Assembly: GCA_947259605.1 (NCBI GenBank)
Contig: CAMYMX010000175.1
Location: 1 to 7,146 of the forward strand
DNA from: an uncultured Polyangiaceae bacterium
Lineage (GTDB): Bacteria > Myxococcota_A > Polyangia > Polyangiales > Houyiibacteriaceae
Length of the DNA stretch: 7,146 nt
Direction of reading: 5' to 3'
The position numbers were made by a program, and so were the translations under genes. The notes beneath the pieces were generated by a model that worked only from the letters and a program-made list of their open reading frames with translations, was not told where the DNA came from and searched no databases. This document shows positions 4,958 to 7,146 of the stretch, one piece after another; the first letter of the stretch is position 1, and each line of letters opens with the position of its first letter.

Positions 4958-6214
4958 ATGCCTTCCAAGCGTGGTGAACAAGGCGAGGTCCGCGCGGTGG
5001 GGCGTGGGGGCGACGCGGTCGTCGAGACTTCGAACGGCGTCGTCCTGATGCCTGGAGGTCTGCCGGGCGAGCGGGTGGAGCTCATGCTGACCGGCTCAAA
5101 ACGCGGCGCCGCGCGTGGGCGGTTGATGCGGGTGCTCGAGCCGGCCGCGGGACGGCGGGGGCCCGCCTGCGCCGATGCGGCTCGATGCGGTGGCTGCCCG
5201 CTGATGATCGCGAGCCCCGAGCTCCAGCGCGAAATCAAACAGCGCTTTCTGGCGGACGCTTGCCGCGAGATGCCCGGCGCGGCCGATACGGAGATCGAAT
5301 GGGTCGATTCGCCCGCAAAGCTCGGGTACCGAAGGCGTGCCCGACTCGCCTGGCATCGGGACACGATCGGCTACCGCCAGCTTCATTCCAAGCGCGTCAC
5401 GCCCATCGGCGAGTGCATCGTGCTCGTCGAGCCACTCCGCGAAGCCTGGGACGCGCTGCGTGCCCACCTCGCTCCTTCGTTGCGTGGCGGGGGAGAGATT
5501 CAGATTCAGCTCACCGACGCCAAACGTGTCGTCGTCGACCTGCGCGCAGACGACGACCAGCGACCCGAGCTTTTCGACGCCTGTGAGAGGCTCTGCGAGC
5601 TACCCTTGGTCGCCGGCGTCACGCTCCGAACCAGCGGGGAGAGGCATGCAGCGAGCTGGGGGGAAACAGGGGTCGCCATTCAGGCAGGCGCGCACGGCCT
5701 TCTCGAAGGACCGGGCGACGCCTTTTCGCAAGCCAACGATCGCGTCAACGAGAAGCTCATCGAAGCCGTGGTTCGTCTCGCCGAGCCCCAAGGCATGCGC
5801 GTCCTCGAGCTCCACTGTGGAATCGGCAACTTCACCGTCGGACTCGCTGAACAGGCGAGGGCACTCGTGGCCGTCGAACGAGATCCACTGGCCGTGGACG
5901 CCTGCCAACGCAACTTGAAGCGCTTGGGACTCAAGGCGCGGGTGACGGTCGGCGATGCCAACCAGCCGCCCAAGGGCCGGTACGACGTCGTCGTGCTCGA
6001 TCCGCCTCGGCAAGGCGCCAAAGCGCTGTTCGAGGGCGGTAGCGTCTTGCCCGGACCGAAGCGTCTGGTCTACGTATCGTGTGACACGGCGACCCTGGCA
6101 CGGGATCTTCGACTCGCCACCGCGAAGGGGTACCACATCGACCGTCTGATCGGTTTCGACATGTTTCCGCAGACCGCGCACCTGGAGTCTCTCGTTCGCC
6201 TGGTTCGCGATTGA
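4958..6214 (+). CDS. rlmD: RumA/RlmD-family RNA (uracil-5-)-methyltransferase with TRAM domain and 4Fe-4S site
   Basis: A 418-residue SAM-dependent enzyme, close to the 433 residues of E. coli RlmD, which makes m5U1939 in 23S rRNA. An N-terminal TRAM RNA-binding domain (about 9-62, with GGLPGERVE) precedes the cluster cysteines C71-x5-C77-x2-C80 and C153, matching the E. coli 4Fe-4S spacing closely. The methyltransferase fold has the SAM loop VLELHCGIGNFT, catalytic LDPPRQG at 347-353, nucleophile C375 in YVSCD and general base E410 in TAHLES; all key residues are intact. The ATG at 4958 follows the lipoprotein stop by 4 bases and places the TRAM domain about 10 residues in. An earlier in-frame ATG at 4901 would add 19 residues without family resemblance and overlap the lipoprotein gene, so I reject it. 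The ribosome-binding site is weak, suggesting reinitiation. RlmC, RlmCD and RlmD specificities cannot be told apart here; the symbol is a family-level label. Confidence 0.92.
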   Translation: MPSKRGEQGEVRAVGRGGDAVVETSNGVVLMPGGLPGERVELMLTGSKRGAARGRLMRVLEPAAGRRGPACADAARCGGCPLMIASPELQREIKQRFLADACREMPGAADTEIEWVDSPAKLGYRRRARLAWHRDTIGYRQLHSKRVTPIGECIVLVEPLREAWDALRAHLAPSLRGGGEIQIQLTDAKRVVVDLRADDDQRPELFDACERLCELPLVAGVTLRTSGERHAASWGETGVAIQAGAHGLLEGPGDAFSQANDRVNEKLIEAVVRLAEPQGMRVLELHCGIGNFTVGLAEQARALVAVERDPLAVDACQRNLKRLGLKARVTVGDANQPPKGRYDVVVLDPPRQGAKALFEGGSVLPGPKRLVYVSCDTATLARDLRLATAKGYHIDRLIGFDMFPQTAHLESLVRLVRD

Positions 6215-6268
6215 GCTCCGTGCGCTGCATTGCTCCAACACCACGGCGGCGCTAGCTTCTCCGCGGAT

Positions 6269-6718
6269 ATGCGCTGCCCCTACTGTGGAACCTTGGAAAA
6301 CCGTGTGATCGATTCGCGCTTGTCACAGGCGGGCGAGGTCACCAGGCGGCGCCGTGAGTGCGAGCATTGCGGCCGGCGGTACACGACCTACGAACGGGTC
6401 GAACAGACGCTGCCGCTGATCATCAAGAACGACGGTCGGCGGCAACCCTACGACCGCGCCAAGCTGCTTGCGGGGCTCCGGCGGGCTTGCGTAAAACGTC
6501 CGGTCTCGGCCGAAGCGCTCGAGCGCTTTCAGCACCAGGTCGAACGCTGGCTCGTCGACACCGGCGAACAGGAGGTTCCTTCAACGCGGCTTGGAGAGCA
6601 CGTCTTGCATGAGCTTCGGGGCCTCGACCCGGTGGCTTACGTTCGTTTTGCAAGCGTCTACCGGGACTTTCAGGGTGTCGACCAGTTCGTGGACGAGCTC
6701 GCAAAGCTCAAGGATTGA
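6269..6718 (+). CDS. nrdR: Transcriptional repressor NrdR
   Basis: A 149-residue protein of standard family length that represses ribonucleotide reductase operons by binding NrdR boxes according to the bound ATP/dATP state. The zinc ribbon is complete: C3 and C6 in MRCPYC, C31 and C34 in CEHCGRR, followed by the conserved YTTYERVE. An ATP-cone domain spans about 47-140 (IIKNDGRRQPYDRAKLLAGL; VAYVRFASVYRDF). I start at ATG 6269 because NrdR proteins begin MRCPYC; a TTG at 6230 would add 13 unrelated residues. No clear Shine-Dalgarno precedes the ATG. It lies 54 bases after the methyltransferase gene and ends one base before ribD, so co-transcription with ribD is very likely, as in many proteobacterial nrdR-rib clusters. 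I see no NrdR box in the window, so its targets lie elsewhere. Confidence 0.98.
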   Translation: MRCPYCGTLENRVIDSRLSQAGEVTRRRRECEHCGRRYTTYERVEQTLPLIIKNDGRRQPYDRAKLLAGLRRACVKRPVSAEALERFQHQVERWLVDTGEQEVPSTRLGEHVLHELRGLDPVAYVRFASVYRDFQGVDQFVDELAKLKD

Positions 6719-6719
6719 C

Positions 6720-7146
6720 ATGTGGTCGGAGCTCGACCGCGCGGTGATGCAGCGAGCGTTGGCGGTAGCGAAGCGCGGCTACCCAAGCCCGAACCCCCAT
6801 GTCGGTGCGGCGATCGTTCGTGGCGGGAAGATCATCTCCGTCGGTCATCATGAACGCGCGGGCGAAGCCCATGCGGAAGTCGATGCGATTCGGAATGCTG
6901 CAGCATCGGTCGAAGGCGCCACGCTCTTCGTGACCTTGGAGCCATGCAATCATCGCGGTCGAACGGGGCCGTGTACGGAGGCGATTCTCGATGCCAGGCT
7001 TGCCCGCGTCGTGATCGGTTGCCTCGATCCGGCGCCCCACGTCGCGGGCGCCGTCGACCGCTTGAGGTCGGCGGGGGTCAAAGTCGACGTCGGCTTGATG
7101 GAACCGGAGTGCTCCGCGCTGGTTGCCGATTTCACCAAGCACATCC
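6720..7146 (+). CDS. ribD: Riboflavin biosynthesis protein RibD, deaminase domain, partial (3' end beyond window)
   Basis: The first 142 codons of RibD, whose N-terminal domain deaminates the pyrimidine made from GTP by GTP cyclohydrolase II and whose C-terminal domain reduces its ribosyl group. Visible are NPHVGAAIVR at 25-34, the zinc-deaminase motif HAEVDAI with ligand H51 and proton-shuttle E53, and PCNHRGRTGPC with zinc ligands C76 and C85. The usual GRTPPC reads GRTGPC here, which leaves the zinc ligands intact. DPAPHVAG follows, slightly compressed relative to E. coli. The reductase domain would lie past the right edge, so bifunctionality is assumed, not seen. The ATG is one base after the nrdR stop, and AAGGA at about 6710-6714, inside the end of nrdR, is a plausible ribosome-binding site. 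No FMN riboswitch could fit in the junction. Confidence 0.96.
   Translation, partial: MWSELDRAVMQRALAVAKRGYPSPNPHVGAAIVRGGKIISVGHHERAGEAHAEVDAIRNAAASVEGATLFVTLEPCNHRGRTGPCTEAILDARLARVVIGCLDPAPHVAGAVDRLRSAGVKVDVGLMEPECSALVADFTKHI

Noticed and set aside
4384..5364. 326-codon minus-strand open frame
   Set aside because: It covers the antisense of the lipoprotein and methyltransferase genes and has a low-complexity Arg/Pro/Ser composition. The plus-strand methyltransferase is beyond doubt, so this is a shadow.
6215..6268. Separate promoter or NrdR box before nrdR
   Set aside because: The 54 bases are GC-rich and show no -35/-10 pair and nothing like the AT-rich NrdR box, so read-through from upstream is the simpler view.
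6710..6720. FMN riboswitch before ribD
   Set aside because: Only one base separates nrdR and ribD, and no riboswitch core could fit. Any FMN control would have to act elsewhere.

Overview
The window is GC-rich and densely coding, apart from one AT-rich gap. It looks like a chromosomal segment of a high-GC Gram-negative bacterium, and a member of the Myxococcota or a related deltaproteobacterial lineage is my best guess. This rests on the proline-rich protein with a GspE/PilB-type N-terminal domain, the receiver-histidine kinase without a sensor domain, a secreted lipoprotein with no familiar domain, and the nrdR-ribD order common in proteobacteria. The lineage is an inference and no marker gene here settles it.

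Layout. (1) Positions 1-779, minus strand: the 5' part of a gene for a protein with a MshEN/T2SS-E N-terminal domain and a long Pro/Ala/Ser/Thr-rich tail, running off the left edge. (2) Divergent from it, positions 845-2062, plus strand: a soluble receiver-histidine kinase, whose stop overlaps by 4 bases (GTGA) the GTG start of a NifS/IscS-type cysteine desulfurase (2059-3168). (3) Positions 3169-3332: a 164-base intergenic gap that drops to about 32 % GC in its core, with a perfect 14-base palindrome, a plausible promoter and an 8-base inverted repeat near its edges. (4) A tight plus-strand run follows: mnmA (3333-4394), a small lipoprotein (4375-4953), a RumA/RlmD-type RNA m5U methyltransferase (4958-6214), nrdR (6269-6718) and the start of ribD (6720 to the right edge). 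Spacings in the run are -20, +4, +54 and +1 bases.

How the genes may work together. The cysteine desulfurase and MnmA form a sulfur-relay pair for 2-thiouridine at tRNA wobble position 34. The same desulfurase could feed iron-sulfur assembly for the 4Fe-4S methyltransferase downstream and perhaps for MnmA itself, which has a CxxC plus C cysteine set. NrdR (repressor of ribonucleotide reductase genes) and RibD (riboflavin synthesis) begin the widespread nrdR-rib cluster. The link between the kinase and the desulfurase is physical in the sequence but functionally unexplained.

I found no mobile element, CRISPR array, toxin-antitoxin pair, defence island, tRNA, rRNA or riboswitch. The least ordinary features are the kinase-desulfurase coupling, the AT-rich gap, and the edge gene whose Shine-Dalgarno sequence lies in a potential hairpin loop.
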